From positions 306,913 to 351,562 of the forward strand of contig NZ_STGY01000083.1 of assembly GCF_004912275.1 (NCBI RefSeq): a DNA stretch of 44,650 nt. The letters run 5' to 3'. This document shows positions 8,329-16,496 of the stretch, in pieces; positions within the stretch are counted from its first letter, which is position 1, and each line of letters starts with the position of its first letter. The translations under genes and the position numbers were made by a program. The notes under the pieces are model-generated. The model did not search any database, was not told where the DNA came from, and was given only the letters and a program-made list of their open reading frames with translations. The DNA comes from Glycomyces buryatensis (GTDB taxonomy: Bacteria > Actinomycetota > Actinomycetes > Mycobacteriales > Micromonosporaceae).

Positions 8329-9471
8329 ATGAGACACAGAACCGCTCTCACCGCGGTCGGCGCCTTCGGCGTCGCCGCCGCGGCGGCCACCCCGGCATTG
8401 GCCGACAGCTTCGACCGGAAGGACGGCAAGGGCAAACCGAAGCAACCGGCATTCGTGCGGGGCGCCGACATCTCGACCCTGCCGAAGAACGAGGACAACG
8501 GGGCCGTGTACTACGCGGCAGACGGCACCGAGAACGACGCCGTCTCGATCCTCGCGGCGTCGGGGCTGGGTTGCATCCGCCTGAAGGTGTGGGTCGACCC
8601 CGCCGACGGCTACAACACCAAGACGCAGGTGGTCGACATGGCCTCCCGCGCCAAGGCCGCCGGCATGGACGTCATGATCGACTTTCACTACTCGGACTTC
8701 TGGTGCGACCCGGGGCAGCAGGCCAAGCCCGCCGCCTGGGCGAACCTTGACTTCTCCGGGCTCATGACCGCCGTCTACGACCACACCGCCGACGTGCTCG
8801 GCGCCGTGGTCGCGGCCGGGGTCGACCCGTCACACGTCCAGGTCGGCAACGAGACCAATGGCGGCTTCCTGTGGCCGGACGGCCGCTACGACCAGCTCGA
8901 CCAGATGGCACAGCTGATGACGTCCGGGTCGAACGCGGTGCGCGACACCGCACCCGGCGCCGAGGTGCTGCTGCACCTGGCCGAGGGCGGCAATAATGAC
9001 GTCTTCCGCTGGTTCTTCGATGCCGCCCTGGACCGCGACGTCCCCTTCGACGCGATCGGCGCCTCGTACTACCCGTACTGGCACGGCGCGCTCTCCGGTC
9101 TCGAGTCGAACCTGGGCGATATGGCTTCGCGCTACGGCAAACCGATCTATGTCGTGGAGACGGCCTACCCGTTCACCACCGAGGACGCGGACGGCCACGA
9201 GAACGTCATGTACGACGCCGAACCGGTCTCCGGTTATCCGTCCACTCCGGATGGACAGTCGGCCATGCTGACCACCGTCGCCGACGTCGTCAAGGCCGTC
9301 CCGAACGGCCTGGGCCGCGGCCTGTTCTGGTGGGAGGCGGCCTGGACCGGTGTGGAGGGCTCGGGCTGGGACCCGACCGATCCGTCGGCGGGCAATGCCT
9401 GGGAGAACCAGGCCCTGTTCGACTTCGACGGGAAGGCCCTCCCCTCCCTGAAGACCCTCGGCACGCTGTAG
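8329..9471 (+). CDS. ganB: Secreted GH53 arabinogalactan endo-beta-1,4-galactanase
   Basis: A 380-residue GH53 endo-galactanase that cleaves beta-1,4-galactan side chains of pectin outside the cell. Residues 1-26 form a Sec signal peptide (RHRTALTAVGAFGVAAAAATPALA). The acid/base Glu is E175 in VQVGNETNGGFLWPDG and the nucleophile is E278 in IYVVETAYPF. The family markers RGADIS, DFHYSDFW and SYYPYWHG are present. ATG 8329 follows AAGGAG overlapping the stop region of the GH42 gene. Its products would be bound by GanS, imported through GanPQ and split by GanA. It is the intact counterpart of the deleted GH53 at 1652-2455. Confidence 0.95.
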   Translation: MRHRTALTAVGAFGVAAAAATPALADSFDRKDGKGKPKQPAFVRGADISTLPKNEDNGAVYYAADGTENDAVSILAASGLGCIRLKVWVDPADGYNTKTQVVDMASRAKAAGMDVMIDFHYSDFWCDPGQQAKPAAWANLDFSGLMTAVYDHTADVLGAVVAAGVDPSHVQVGNETNGGFLWPDGRYDQLDQMAQLMTSGSNAVRDTAPGAEVLLHLAEGGNNDVFRWFFDAALDRDVPFDAIGASYYPYWHGALSGLESNLGDMASRYGKPIYVVETAYPFTTEDADGHENVMYDAEPVSGYPSTPDGQSAMLTTVADVVKAVPNGLGRGLFWWEAAWTGVEGSGWDPTDPSAGNAWENQALFDFDGKALPSLKTLGTL

Positions 9472-9562
9472 TTCGACCTGCCGCCTCACGTTGGCCAGAT
9501 CGGTCCGGGAGACGGCGGAATCGTGTCTGGCCGGCGCGCCGGGCCGCGCCCAGAATTGGGGC

Positions 9563-10156
9563 ATGAAGAAAGCACTGCTCGTCATCGACGTCCAAGAGTC
9601 CTTCCGCCAGCTCCCCATCTGGGCGGCCATCTCGAACCCCGGCATCGTCGACAAGATCAATCCGCTCGTGGAGGCGGCCCGGGACGCCGACGACCTCGTC
9701 ATGTGGGTCCGCCACTCCGAACCGGGCACCGGCGGCGTGTTCGATCCCGTCAACGGCTTCGTCGAATACCTGCCCGGGCTCAGGCCCGCTCGCGGCGAAT
9801 ACGAGTTCATCAAGACCTCGCACAACGTCTTCACCACCACGAACATCCAGCAGATACTCACCACGCACGGCGTCGGGGAGCTCGTCGTGACCGGTATCCG
9901 GACCGAGCAGTGCTGCGAGACGACCGCGCGGGTCTCCTCCGACCTCGGCTACACCACCACGTTCGTCACCGAGGCGACCGCCACCAACCCGGTCGAGCAC
10001 CGCGACGCCCCGGCCGGGCGGAGTCTGGACGAGATTCTCGCCGACCCGCGCACACTCCCCGTCGCGGACATCATCGAGCGCACCGAGTACGCGCTGGCGG
10101 GGCGGTTCGCTACGGTGGCCACCGTGGAGGAGGCGTTGGCATCCTGGCAAGATTGA
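9563..10156 (+). CDS. Isochorismatase-like cysteine hydrolase
   Basis: A 197-residue cysteine hydrolase of the isochorismatase/nicotinamidase superfamily. The catalytic triad is visible as D9 (LLVIDVQ), K84 (FIKTSHNVF) and C117 (GIRTEQCCETT). The family hydrolyses amides or enol ethers such as isochorismate, nicotinamide or N-carbamoyl compounds; the substrate cannot be told from sequence. ATG 9563 starts right at the conserved first strand; the frame is open upstream but shows nothing conserved there. The GlxA-type regulator follows 21 bp downstream on the same strand, a common pairing that suggests it controls this gene. Confidence 0.88.
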   Translation: MKKALLVIDVQESFRQLPIWAAISNPGIVDKINPLVEAARDADDLVMWVRHSEPGTGGVFDPVNGFVEYLPGLRPARGEYEFIKTSHNVFTTTNIQQILTTHGVGELVVTGIRTEQCCETTARVSSDLGYTTTFVTEATATNPVEHRDAPAGRSLDEILADPRTLPVADIIERTEYALAGRFATVATVEEALASWQD

Positions 10157-10177
10157 CCCGCCCGAAAGGATTCTCCA

Positions 10178-11089
10178 TTGACTGAGATCGTCTTCCTCCT
10201 CGTGCCCCGGCTGCATCTGCTCGATCTGGCCGGGGCGGCGCAGGTGTTCTCCACCGCGACCGACCTGGGGCTGGACTACCGGCTGCGGTATGTCGCGGAT
10301 GAGGAGGACGTCCCCACCGCGCAGGGCGTCGGGCTCCGGGCCGAGACGGCTTGGCCCGCACTGGAAGCGAGTGATCTGGTCATGGTCCCCGGCTGGAGTT
10401 CACCGCGCACCGCCGGGAGTCCGCGTCTGACGCGGTCGCAGGTCGATCGCCTCAATGAACATCACCGGCGCGGCGGCACGGTCGCGAGCGTCTGTTCGGG
10501 CGCGTTCGCGCTCGGCCAGGCCGGTCTGCTCGACGGGCGCCGCTGCACCACTCACCACGACCTCCAGGATGCACTCGCGCGTCGCTACCCGCGGGCGACG
10601 GTGGTCCCGGACGTGCTGTTCACCGAGGACGACGGCGTCGTGACTTCGGCGGGGATCGCCAGCGGCATCGATTTGGCGCTGCATTTGGCGGCGGTGCGGC
10701 ACGGCCCGGCACTCGCGGCGAAGATCGCCCGCGCGATGGTGGTGTACGCCCGCCGCAATGGTGGGGAACCGCAGTCGAGCGCGATGCTGCAGCATCGTTC
10801 GCACCTGTCGGACGCGGTGCACCGGGCACAGGACCTGATCGAGGCACGCTTTGCGGAGCCGCTGCCGCTGCCGGACCTGGCGGATCACTCGGGGGTCTCG
10901 CAGCGGACGCTGTCGCGGCTGTTCGCGGATGCGATCGGCATGTCCCCGTTGCAATATCAGTCGCGGTTGCGCTTGGAGCGGGCCGAGCACCTGATAGCGC
11001 GGGGGAACACGGTCGAATCGGCCGCGAGGGCGGTGGGCTTCGGCGACGCGAGGATGCTGCGCCGCCTGCGATCCAGGGAGACGGCCTGA
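10178..11089 (+). CDS. GlxA-family AraC-type regulator with DJ-1/PfpI domain
   Basis: A 303-residue transcriptional regulator. Residues about 1-165 form a DJ-1/PfpI (class I glutamine amidotransferase-like) domain with the elbow sequence SVCSGAFALGQAG, used here as a ligand sensor. Residues about 205-300 form the AraC double helix-turn-helix (LADHSGVSQRTLSRLF, then SAARAVGFGDARML). TTG 10178 is chosen because AAAGGA lies 7 nt upstream and the product begins with the usual first strand. It probably regulates the preceding cysteine hydrolase gene and itself. The effector is unknown. Confidence 0.88.
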   Translation: MTEIVFLLVPRLHLLDLAGAAQVFSTATDLGLDYRLRYVADEEDVPTAQGVGLRAETAWPALEASDLVMVPGWSSPRTAGSPRLTRSQVDRLNEHHRRGGTVASVCSGAFALGQAGLLDGRRCTTHHDLQDALARRYPRATVVPDVLFTEDDGVVTSAGIASGIDLALHLAAVRHGPALAAKIARAMVVYARRNGGEPQSSAMLQHRSHLSDAVHRAQDLIEARFAEPLPLPDLADHSGVSQRTLSRLFADAIGMSPLQYQSRLRLERAEHLIARGNTVESAARAVGFGDARMLRRLRSRETA

Positions 11090-11105
11090 AGTAGCCGCCG
11101 GGCGA

Positions 11106-11122
11106 ACGGCCGCGTTGGCCGT
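11106..11122. terminator. Short hairpin between convergent genes
   Basis: ACGGCC and GGCCGT pair around a 5-nt loop between the stop of the GlxA-type regulator and the stop of the leuE-like gene. There is no T-tract, so terminator function is only suggested by position. Confidence 0.35.
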
Positions 11123-11138
11123 CGGGCTCCCGTTTCGG

Positions 11139-11801
11139 TCAGCCGGTGGCGAGTTTGGCAGCGAAGGCGATCATGACGGCGCCGACCAGGCCGTTGCCGA
11201 CCGCCGAGAGGCGGCGGCGTTCGCGGAAGGTCTGGGCGAGGCGGTCGCCGGTGATGATGAGCGTGGTCAGGTAGGTGATCGAGCAGACCTGGAGGATCAC
11301 GAAGAGGACTGCGTAGCTGAGGACCGGCCATGCGTAGGTGGGGTCGACGAACTGGACGAAGAACGCCACGAAGAACAGGATCGCCTTGGGGTTGAGCAGG
11401 CTCGCGATGAGCGCGCGCACGAACGGACGCTCGCCGCGCTCGCCCTGCTCGGCTTGGGCCGTCATGATCGGGTCGCCCCGGCGCGCGGCGCGCCAGCTCT
11501 TCCAGCCGGCGCGGACCAGTCCGAGCGCGAGCCAGCCGAGGTAGACGACGCCGGCCCAGCGGATGAGGTTGTACAGGACCGGGGAGGCCGCGAACATCGA
11601 CGCGAGCCCGGCAGCGGAGGCCACCATGAGGACCGAATCGCCGCAGAACACCCCGGCCGCCGCCGCGAACCCGGCCCGGCGTCCGCGCCGTGAGGCGACC
11701 GACAGCACGTACAGCGAGTTCGGCCCGGGCAGCAGAATGATCAGGACGGTCGCGACCAGATAGGTCCACAGGTCAACGGTGCCGAGCAAGGGCGCTTCCA
11801 T
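11139..11801 (-). CDS. leuE: LysE/RhtB-family amino acid exporter, LeuE-like
   Basis: A 220-residue inner-membrane amino-acid exporter of the LysE/RhtB family with six predicted membrane segments. The N-terminal motif LPGPNSLYVLSVASRRG is the family signature, and SLLNPKAILFFVAFFVQFVDP marks the fourth segment. The pattern WTYLVA...LPGPNSLYVL, GVFCGDSVLM and FFVQFVDP is close to E. coli LeuE (leucine efflux) as remembered. A longer hydrophilic loop (residues about 105-120) separates the two halves. It is monocistronic and convergent with the preceding regulator gene. Confidence 0.88.
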   Translation of the reverse strand: MEAPLLGTVDLWTYLVATVLIILLPGPNSLYVLSVASRRGRRAGFAAAAGVFCGDSVLMVASAAGLASMFAASPVLYNLIRWAGVVYLGWLALGLVRAGWKSWRAARRGDPIMTAQAEQGERGERPFVRALIASLLNPKAILFFVAFFVQFVDPTYAWPVLSYAVLFVILQVCSITYLTTLIITGDRLAQTFRERRRLSAVGNGLVGAVMIAFAAKLATG

Positions 11802-11954
11802 TCTCGAACAGGGTGTGAAAATGAGCGGCCCGCCAGGGGGCGCCGGCCCAGTCTACGACCGAGCCGCGCACTCGCCAACTCCCAACGGGTCGGTGAGCAC
11901 CGAGGAATAGAAGGCGTCGACGTCGCTCCGCAGCGCCGGTGAGTTTGCACTAAC

Positions 11955-12362
11955 ATGGCCGCGGGAACCGAACGAGGAATGCGGGGTCGCATGGACCGCA
12001 ATCGGCACGGAGCCGGCCGCTTGGCCGTCTGCCTGGCCGTTCTCACCGCGTTCATGACCCTCGGTCACCTTGTCGGCATGCTCGGTCATGGGGACTTCGT
12101 CCATCACGGACATGCGGAGTCCGCCGAGACGGCGGCGACCGACTGCTCCCCCGCCGAGACCCCTGGCCGCCACGAGGCCCATGCCGAAGCCAACTGCGGC
12201 GCCCTGATCGAGACGGGCATTGCCGACAACACCGCAGCACCCGATAACCTGCCGCACGCCCTCGCCGGTCCCGCGCCCGTCTCGCCTTGGACCGCAGGCG
12301 AACTCGGCCCCAATGGGCGCGCACCGCCCGAACGCTCGCAACTTCAGATCAGCCGGGTCTAG
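11955..12362 (+). CDS. Small His-rich signal-anchored or secreted protein, unknown
   Basis: About 123-135 residues; ATG 11955, 11979 and 11991 are all possible starts and none has a strong ribosome-binding site. One hydrophobic segment (LAVCLAVLTAFMTLGHLVGMLG) is followed by His-rich sequence (HGDFVHHGHAES, GRHEAHAEANC) with two Cys residues, then a Pro/Ala-rich tail. The layout resembles small actinobacterial proteins of the DUF6153 kind but lacks their second membrane segment. It is the first of four consecutive rightward genes for His- or Met-rich membrane proteins, so metal binding at the cell surface is inferred. No specific function is recognised. Confidence 0.6.
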   Translation: MAAGTERGMRGRMDRNRHGAGRLAVCLAVLTAFMTLGHLVGMLGHGDFVHHGHAESAETAATDCSPAETPGRHEAHAEANCGALIETGIADNTAAPDNLPHALAGPAPVSPWTAGELGPNGRAPPERSQLQISRV

Positions 12363-12408
12363 ATTCCCGGGCCCTCCGCCGAGGACCCGCCCCGTGAATC
12401 ACGGCCCT

Positions 12409-12425
12409 GGCGGGCCCTGCCCGCC
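12409..12425 (+). other. GC-rich hairpin upstream of the His-tailed membrane protein
   Basis: GGCGGGC and GCCCGCC form a 7-bp stem with a 3-nt loop, 22 nt before the GTG start at 12448. It may be a terminator or leader structure between the two genes. There is no T-tract. Confidence 0.3.
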
Positions 12426-12447
12426 GACGCTGACCTGAAGGAGCGCT

Positions 12448-13314
12448 GTGCAATCCGATCCGACCCCAAGACGGCGGGCGCCGTCCCCTTCCACCCTCAC
12501 CCCGCCGAGCACCGCCGAACGGACGGCGCTGCTCCGCCCCAGCGCCGGCCGGCCCCCGACGCAGCGGTCCGCACCCCGGCCCTCACCCCGTCCCGAGCGC
12601 CCGCGCGGTTATGCCGCCGGGCACCGCCCCGGACCCACCGACGCCAGGCTGGCAATGCTCATGGCGGCGCTGGCGAGCGCCGCGGCCGGAATCATCCACG
12701 TAGCCGCCGTCCCCTCCCATTGGGCCGAATGGCCCGCGGCCGGGGTGTTCTTCCTCCTCACCGCTGTGTTCCAGTTGTCCTGGTCGATCCTGGCGATGCC
12801 CTTCGAGCACCGGCTGCTGACGCTCAGCGCGATCCCGGTGAACCTCGGGCTGATCGCGCTGTGGGCATTCAGCCGCTGGCAGGGCGTTCCGGTCGGCCCG
12901 CACGCCGGGGTCCCGGAGGCGATCGGCCTGGGCGACACATTGAGCACGGCGCTGGAAGCCGGCATCGTCACCTGCCTGCTGTGGACCTTGATCCCGCGCG
13001 AGAGCCACGGAGTGCTCTCCACCCAGGGCTACCGGTTGGCGGGCATCCTGGCCTCGGTCCTGCTGGGGCTCATGACGATCCCCGGGATCGTCAGCGCCCT
13101 GAGCCACGGCGGCGCCGGGCATGGGCACGGCGAGACCGAGGACGTCCACGAGCACGGCGAGACCGAGGAAGAGGACGGCCACGACCACGGGTCCGAGACG
13201 GAGGACCCCGCCACCGATGCCGACGAAGCTTCGGAGCCGGGATCCGATGAGGACTCCGAGGCCCCGTCCGAAGCCGAGGACCACAGCCACGCTCCCGGCG
13301 AGGAGCACGACTGA
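12448..13314 (+). CDS. Membrane protein with His/acidic metal-binding-like tail
   Basis: A 288-residue protein of unrecognised family. A Pro/Arg-rich N-terminal 65 residues precede five predicted membrane segments: LAMLMAALASAAAGIIHVAAV, GVFFLLTAVFQLSWSILAM, LLTLSAIPVNLGLIALWAF, STALEAGIVTCLLWTLI and GILASVLLGLMTIPGIV. The first two carry His residues (IIHVAAVPSHWAE), a pattern seen in actinobacterial membrane proteins of this size. Residues from about 215 form a long tail rich in His, Asp and Glu (GHGHGETEDVHEHGETEEEDGHDHG), suited to binding metal cations. GTG 12448 is supported by AAGGAG 4 nt upstream. Neighbouring DUF6153-like and DUF305 genes support a shared metal-related role, which is inference. 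Confidence 0.75.
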   Translation: MQSDPTPRRRAPSPSTLTPPSTAERTALLRPSAGRPPTQRSAPRPSPRPERPRGYAAGHRPGPTDARLAMLMAALASAAAGIIHVAAVPSHWAEWPAAGVFFLLTAVFQLSWSILAMPFEHRLLTLSAIPVNLGLIALWAFSRWQGVPVGPHAGVPEAIGLGDTLSTALEAGIVTCLLWTLIPRESHGVLSTQGYRLAGILASVLLGLMTIPGIVSALSHGGAGHGHGETEDVHEHGETEEEDGHDHGSETEDPATDADEASEPGSDEDSEAPSEAEDHSHAPGEEHD

Positions 13315-13359
13315 TGGGGGCGGTGCTCGTGCCGGATGGTGCGTTGGCATATGCTCCGG

Positions 13360-13384
13360 TCAAATACCCCCATGCGGTATTTGA
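13360..13384 (+). promoter_or_regulatory. CsoR-like inverted repeat
   Basis: TCAAATACC and GGTATTTGA are perfect 9-bp arms around the 7-nt spacer CCCATGC. The core ATACCCCC...GGTAT resembles copper-responsive CsoR/RicR boxes of actinobacteria (ATACCCC...GGGGTAT). It lies 20 nt before the preferred start region of the DUF6153-like gene and downstream of the preceding gene's stop. Confidence 0.5.
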
Positions 13385-13403
13385 GCACCGATCGGAATCG
13401 ACC

Positions 13404-13808
13404 TTGAGTGAAGCGGAGGTGAGCGGACTGTTGCGTTGGCGCAGAGCGGGTCTGGTGGTCTTGATGATCGCCGTGGCCCTCGGTGTGGCCTGGATGCACG
13501 GGGCCGTTCACATCCACGATGGCCCCGCCTGCCACACCACGGTCGCGGAGTCGCCGATTCAGGCGACGGGCGAGTCCGCCCTCGCGGCGGATCCCGGCCC
13601 CGAATCGGCGTCGCACCTGGTGCAGACCTGCGCCGCGATGCTGACGATGTTCTGCCTTGCGGTGCTGACCGCCGCCATGTGGCACCGCGGCAGGGGCGCC
13701 CCGCTGCGGGCGCCCGGCCCGATCCGACGCCCCGCGTTTCGATGGACCTCCTCCCGCCCTCCGGGCGGCAGACTGTCCTTCATGGAGATATCGGTATTGC
13801 GCATATAG
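13404..13808 (+). CDS. DUF6153-like His-containing membrane protein
   Basis: About 134 residues from TTG 13404; GTG 13419 is also possible. Two membrane segments, VVLMIAVALGVAWMHGAVHIHD and VQTCAAMLTMFCLAVLTAAMW, flank an extracytoplasmic loop containing HIHD and Cys residues. This is the plan of DUF6153 proteins. An ATG at 13314 overlaps the previous stop codon and would add 30 residues, but that stretch spans the inverted repeat at 13360-13384 and looks unlike the family, so an internal start is preferred. It lies in the metal-linked cluster between the His-tailed membrane protein and DUF305. The exact start is uncertain. Confidence 0.65.
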   Translation: MSEAEVSGLLRWRRAGLVVLMIAVALGVAWMHGAVHIHDGPACHTTVAESPIQATGESALAADPGPESASHLVQTCAAMLTMFCLAVLTAAMWHRGRGAPLRAPGPIRRPAFRWTSSRPPGGRLSFMEISVLRI

Positions 13809-13877
13809 GCCGTACTGCTGGCTGCCCCGCCACCTCGACCCGCATCCCGAAATCACCGATCGACAGGAGTACTACCT

Positions 13878-14459
13878 ATGAACCGCACCGTCATCACCCG
13901 CCGCGCACTGGCCGCCGGCGTCGCCGCCGTCGCCGCAATGGCCCTCGCCGCCTGCGGCGACGACCCCGCCGACGACACCGGCTCGTCCGAGGAAGCGTCC
14001 TTCAATGACGCCGACGTCGAGTTCGCGCAGATGATGATCGTCCACCACGAGCAGGCGGTGGAGATGTCGGCGATGGCCGCCGACCGGGCCCAGGACCCCG
14101 AGGTCCTCGAACTCGCCGACCAGATCGAGGCCGCCCAGGCCCCGGAGATCGAGACGATGACCGGCTGGCTGGAGGCCTGGGGCGAACCGGTCGAAATGTC
14201 CGAGCACTCCGGCCACGGCGGCACCATGCCGGGCATGATCGACGAAGAGCACATGTCCATGATGGAGGAGGCCTCGGGCGTCGAGTTCGACACGCACTTC
14301 GCGGAATCGATGATCGCGCACCATGAGGGCGCGATCGAAATGTCCGAGACCGAGATCGCCGATGGCGAGAACCCGGACGCGATCGCCCTCGCCGAGGCCA
14401 TCATCGACGCCCAGCAGGCCGAGATCACTCAGATGGAAGCGATCCTGGAGCGCCTGTAG
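13878..14459 (+). CDS. DUF305 lipoprotein
   Basis: A 193-residue lipoprotein. The signal peptide carries twin arginine-like residues (TRRALAAG) and ends in the lipobox LAAC, with C26 as lipidated residue. The mature part is a DUF305 domain, a ferritin-like four-helix bundle. It has two matching halves with the His motifs MMIVHHEQAVEMS and MIAHHEGAIEMS, plus a Met/His-rich linker (SGHGGTMPGM, EEHMSMM). DUF305 proteins are often found with copper-handling genes in actinobacteria, which fits the neighbouring His-rich proteins. AGGAG lies upstream of the ATG. A perfect terminator hairpin follows at 14467-14499. The biochemical role of the family is not established. Confidence 0.92.
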   Translation: MNRTVITRRALAAGVAAVAAMALAACGDDPADDTGSSEEASFNDADVEFAQMMIVHHEQAVEMSAMAADRAQDPEVLELADQIEAAQAPEIETMTGWLEAWGEPVEMSEHSGHGGTMPGMIDEEHMSMMEEASGVEFDTHFAESMIAHHEGAIEMSETEIADGENPDAIALAEAIIDAQQAEITQMEAILERL

Positions 14460-14466
14460 GCGAACG

Positions 14467-14499
14467 ACGGGCCGGGATCCGATATGGAGCCCGGCCCGT
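14467..14499 (+). terminator. Terminator after the DUF305 gene
   Basis: ACGGGCCGGG and CCCGGCCCGT form a perfect 10-bp stem with a 13-nt loop, followed by TT. It lies between convergent genes and may serve both strands. Confidence 0.7.
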
Positions 14500-14513
14500 T
14501 TACCGGTTTGGGG

Positions 14514-15572
14514 TCAGCTCGCGTCGAGACGCGGCAGGACGAGTTCCTTGCCGATGAGCCGGATCGCGGCGTAGATCGGGACCGCGAGGACCACGCCCAC
14601 GACGCCGAAGAGCGTGGCGCCCACCAGCACCGCGACGATCGAGGCGAGGTTGGAGACCTTGACGGCGCTGCGCATGACCGTCGGGTAGACCACCCAGTTC
14701 TCCAGCTGCTGGTAGGCGACGAAGAAGATGATCGAGGCGACCGCCGTCATCGGCGAGACCGTCAGCGCCACCAGGGTGACGATGACGGCGCCGATGGTCG
14801 CGCCGATCTGCGGAATGAGGTCCATCAGGGCCACGATCAGCGCCAGGACCGTCGCGTACGGAATGCCGACGATCATCATGAAGATCCATGAGGAGACTCC
14901 GGCGACCAGCGCGATCGACAGGGCGCCGATCAGGTAGGCGCCGATCTGCTGAAGGATGCCGTCGAGAATGCGGCTGGTCTGGTCGCGCTTGGAGGCGGCG
15001 ACGAGTCGGATGGCGTTGCGCCGCAGCTGGGCGTAACCGGCCAGGATGAACATGGTGAGGATGACGGTGGTGAACGTCCACACCACTCCGCTCCCGGCGG
15101 CGGCCCCCGCCCCGGCCACCCCGCTGAGGGCCTTGGAGATGTTCTCGGCGGTGACGACGTTCTTGGCGTTCTCCAGCAGGGCGCTCTCGCCACCGAACTG
15201 CTCGACCCACTTGCTGTTGATGATGGAGGTGTAGTAGCTCGGCACATTATCGACGAACTCGGCGGTCTCGCGAACCAGCGAGGGAATGATCGCCGCGATC
15301 CCGCCGCACAGGACCAGCACGGTCCCGAAGATGAGCACGGTGAGCGCCAGCCATCGGGGCATTCCCCGCCGGGTCATGCTCCCGATGAGGCGTTCAAGTC
15401 CAACGGCGAGGAAGGTCGCGACCACCAGAGCGGTGATAACGGTACCCAATTCCCGTACGGCCCAGGCAAGGGCGATGGCAACGAACAGCCCGAGCCCGAA
15501 CAGGACTCCGGCTTGCAGGGGCGGTGATTGGGAGAGGCTTCTGCGCAACGGCAGTCCGGTTTTGTCAGTCAT
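14514..15572 (-). CDS. AI-2E family transporter-like membrane protein
   Basis: A 352-residue multi-pass membrane protein of the AI-2E (TqsA/PerM/YdiK) family. The N-terminal helix pair (FGLGLFVAIALAWAV, LGTVITALVVATFLAVGLE) is followed by a soluble insert at residues about 105-150. The conserved C-terminal core includes IVALMDLIPQIGATIGAVIVTLVALT, QQLENWVVYPTVM and LVGATLFGVVGVVLAVPIYA. Family members have been linked to autoinducer-2 export or ion exchange, but the substrate here is unknown. It is monocistronic and convergent with the DUF305 gene, separated by a hairpin. Placement beside the metal loci gives no clear functional clue. Confidence 0.88.
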   Translation of the reverse strand: MTDKTGLPLRRSLSQSPPLQAGVLFGLGLFVAIALAWAVRELGTVITALVVATFLAVGLERLIGSMTRRGMPRWLALTVLIFGTVLVLCGGIAAIIPSLVRETAEFVDNVPSYYTSIINSKWVEQFGGESALLENAKNVVTAENISKALSGVAGAGAAAGSGVVWTFTTVILTMFILAGYAQLRRNAIRLVAASKRDQTSRILDGILQQIGAYLIGALSIALVAGVSSWIFMMIVGIPYATVLALIVALMDLIPQIGATIGAVIVTLVALTVSPMTAVASIIFFVAYQQLENWVVYPTVMRSAVKVSNLASIVAVLVGATLFGVVGVVLAVPIYAAIRLIGKELVLPRLDAS

Positions 15573-15722
15573 AGGGAATATCTAACAGGTCCCCCGCCAG
15601 CCCGCCGCCCGACGCGCCCCGCCACCGGTGTCGTACCCACTGGGCACCATTGCGAACGGGGGGTCGTCCTGCGCGACACACCCGACCTCCGGATCGCCGC
15701 AATCGCGGCATTCCATAAGCGG

Positions 15723-16496
15723 CTAGCTCTTGTCGTCCCGGGTGAGCGGGCTGAACAGGAGTTGTGGGACGCCGTCGATGTCGACCCGGCGCGTCGCAAT
15801 TCGGTAGACCGGTTCGATGACTTCGGGGCGCAGGACCTTGTCGGGGTCTCCGTCCGCCGCGATGGCGCCGCCGTCGAGGAGGATCAGGCGATCGCAGTAG
15901 CGGGCCGCGAGATTGAGGTCGTGGAGCACCGCCACGGTGCAGAGCGGGAGTTCGGCGACCAGGGACAGGATTTCGTGCTGGTAGCGGACGTCGAGGTGGT
16001 TGGTCGGCTCGTCGAGGAGCAGGTGGGTCGCGTCCTGGGTGAGGGCGCGGGCGATCAGCGCCCGCTGGCGTTCGCCTCCCGAAAGGTCGCCGAGGGGGCG
16101 CTCGGCGAATTCGGTGATGCCGGTGCGGCGCATGGCCTCTGCCGCGACGGCCTTGTCGTCGGGGGTGTAGGAACTCCAGCCGCCCCGGTGGACCGAGCGG
16201 CCCAGGAGGACCGATTCCCAGACGGTGAGCGGGAACTCGCCGTGTTCCTCCTGGGCGACGGAGGCCAGGCGCTTGGCGCGCTCGCGCGGGCGCAGGCTCC
16301 CCAGGTCGTCGCCGCCGACCATAATGGTCCCGCCGGCGCGGCGGATCGCGCCGCTCACGGCTCCCAGCAGCGAGGACTTGCCGCTGCCGTTGGGGCCCAC
16401 CAGGCCGGTGACCGCGCCGTCGCGGGCGTCGAATTCGACGCCCGCGACGGCCTCCACCGATCCATAGCGGACGGACAGCCCGGCCGTCTCGATCAC
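15723..16496 (-). CDS. FecE-type ABC transporter ATPase for siderophore/metal chelate
   Basis: A 257-residue ATP-binding subunit of the FecCDE/BtuCD family. Walker A is GPNGSGKS (residues 34-41), the ABC signature LSGGERQ (138-144) and Walker B LLLDEPTNHLD (159-169), with the usual H-loop in VLHDLNLAARYCDR. It energises import of an iron-siderophore, heme or related metal chelate through the permease encoded at 17525-18604. Its start overlaps the end of the binding-protein gene by 4 bp, so the three genes form one leftward operon. About 150 bp separates it from the AI-2E gene upstream in the reading direction of that gene. Confidence 0.93.
   Translation of the reverse strand: MIETAGLSVRYGSVEAVAGVEFDARDGAVTGLVGPNGSGKSSLLGAVSGAIRRAGGTIMVGGDDLGSLRPRERAKRLASVAQEEHGEFPLTVWESVLLGRSVHRGGWSSYTPDDKAVAAEAMRRTGITEFAERPLGDLSGGERQRALIARALTQDATHLLLDEPTNHLDVRYQHEILSLVAELPLCTVAVLHDLNLAARYCDRLILLDGGAIAADGDPDKVLRPEVIEPVYRIATRRVDIDGVPQLLFSPLTRDDKS

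Noticed and set aside
13314..13403. ATG 13314 overlapping the previous stop as the start of the DUF6153-like gene
   Set aside because: The extra 30 residues span a perfect inverted repeat and do not resemble the family; a later TTG or GTG is more likely, though coupling cannot be excluded.
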